A DNA stretch of 6,034 nt, from assembly GCA_020444985.1 (NCBI GenBank), contig JAGRHK010000118.1, forward strand, positions 1 to 6,034, read 5' to 3'. Position 1 is the stretch's first letter; the number at the start of each line of letters is the position of its first letter. Origin of the DNA: Candidatus Competibacteraceae bacterium (GTDB taxonomy: Bacteria > Pseudomonadota > Gammaproteobacteria > Competibacterales > Competibacteraceae). The notes beneath the pieces are model-generated. The model saw only the letters and a program-made list of their open reading frames with translations, searched no databases and was not told where the DNA came from. Shown here piece after piece: positions 5,211 through 6,034 of this stretch. The position numbers and the translations under genes were made by a program.

Positions 5211-6034
5211 ATGCTCTTCAACCACAAGAATGATTTGATTGGCAGCTTTGCTCAGCACAAAGTTGCCGCCAACCTGTTAATGATCATGATGATTTTGGCA
5301 GGCGTGTGGGCGCTGGCCAAGCTCAATACCCAATTTTTTCCCAACTTTGCCCTTGATCGGGTGACGGTGCGGGTCGTATGGACCGGCGCTGCCGCCGAGG
5401 ATGTCGAGGAATCCATCACGCATCCTCTGGAACGGGAATTGCGCTACCTGGATGGGTTGAAGAATCTAACTTCGACCTCATCCAATGGTATTGCTTCGCT
5501 GAGCCTGGAATTCGAGGAAGGCACGGACATTGGCCAGGCTCTGGACGATGTCAAGCAGGCGGTAGATCAGGTGCGTAATTTGCCAACCACTGCCGAGAAG
5601 CCTGAAATCGTTCGGGTTATTCGCTACGACTCCATTGCCCGAGTCGTGATCTCCGGTCCCGGCGACCGCGTGGAACTGAGACATCTGGCGCGGCGCTACG
5701 AGCGAGAGTTGCTGGCGCGCGGTATTGCTCGGGTGGATATCACCGGTCTGCCCGAGGAAGAAATTGCGATTCAATTATCGACCGCTACCTTGCGTGAGTT
5801 GGGTCTGTCGCTACCTCAGGTCGCGGAGCGGATCGGAGAAGTGAGTCGGGACTTGCCGGCAGGTGCCGTGGGCCGCAATGATGGAGCTCGCCAGCTTCGC
5901 AGTCTGGATCAACGCCGCGATGAAGCGGCTTTTACTACCTTGCCGTTGAAAGCCGGGCGGGATGGCGCACTGGTGACGTTGGGCGATGTCGCAACGATTG
6001 AGCGGCGTCCCCGGGATGGCGAGGTGCGGCTGAG
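5211..6034 (+). CDS. RND efflux transporter permease subunit (N-terminal part, cut by window end)
   Basis: Inner-membrane proton-driven export pump of the AcrB-like RND superfamily, partner of the adaptor encoded just upstream. The 274 visible codons show a short cytoplasmic start, a first membrane helix at about 18-37 (AANLLMIMMILAGVWAL) and the family segment LNTQFFPNF (38-46). The porter domain follows: VTVRVVWTGAAAEDVEESITHPLERELRYLDGL holds the usual G-A-x-x-E-x-V-E-x-x-x-x-x-P-L-E pattern at 59-74. LGLSLPQVAERI (197-208) matches the family's LGLT-type segment. Family members have about 1000-1050 residues, so roughly three quarters lie beyond the right edge, including the proton-relay helices. 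The start is ATG at 5211, 5 bp after the adaptor stop. It has no good ribosome binding site, so translational coupling is likely. The drug or metabolite exported cannot be inferred. Confidence 0.94.
   Translation, partial: MLFNHKNDLIGSFAQHKVAANLLMIMMILAGVWALAKLNTQFFPNFALDRVTVRVVWTGAAAEDVEESITHPLERELRYLDGLKNLTSTSSNGIASLSLEFEEGTDIGQALDDVKQAVDQVRNLPTTAEKPEIVRVIRYDSIARVVISGPGDRVELRHLARRYERELLARGIARVDITGLPEEEIAIQLSTATLRELGLSLPQVAERIGEVSRDLPAGAVGRNDGARQLRSLDQRRDEAAFTTLPLKAGRDGALVTLGDVATIERRPRDGEVRL

Overview
The window looks like chromosomal DNA of a Gram-negative, proteobacterial organism. The evidence is a sugar-uptake ABC system with a periplasmic binding protein, a bacteriohemerythrin, and a two-gene RND efflux module whose adaptor carries a TolC-docking motif. 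A gammaproteobacterium is my best guess; the genus cannot be fixed from this sequence.

Layout. Positions 1-2510 (minus strand) hold a xylose-type sugar ABC operon read right to left: xylF (periplasmic sugar-binding protein, 2510-1461), a 33-nt intercistronic hairpin (1375-1407), then xylG (duplicated ATPase, from 1336, running off the left edge). The permease gene, normally xylH, would be expected just beyond position 1. Positions 2511-2984 form a rich non-coding stretch. It holds a leader with two GGCCGGC copies 21 bp apart, a plausible xylF promoter with a CRP-like half-site, a tandem 16-bp direct repeat, and a 135-bp MITE-like element with 13-bp imperfect terminal inverted repeats (2756-2890). 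Positions 2985-3452 (minus) encode a single-domain bacteriohemerythrin with all seven di-iron ligands. A 478-bp divergent spacer (3453-3930) contains a 20-bp dyad and other short inverted repeats but no convincing gene. Positions 3931-6034 (plus) hold an RND-type efflux operon: a periplasmic adaptor (3931-5205), then the first 274 codons of the inner-membrane pump (from 5211), cut by the right edge.

How the parts fit. XylF would capture a pentose-like sugar in the periplasm and XylG would power its import. XylF appears to differ from E. coli XylF at one sugar-contact residue, so the exact ligand is uncertain. The adaptor and RND pump would form a tripartite exporter with a TolC-like outer-membrane channel not seen here. 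The hemerythrin lies between these systems and shows no clear functional tie to either. No wholly new gene system is evident. The least ordinary features are the non-coding structures between 2556 and 2890.
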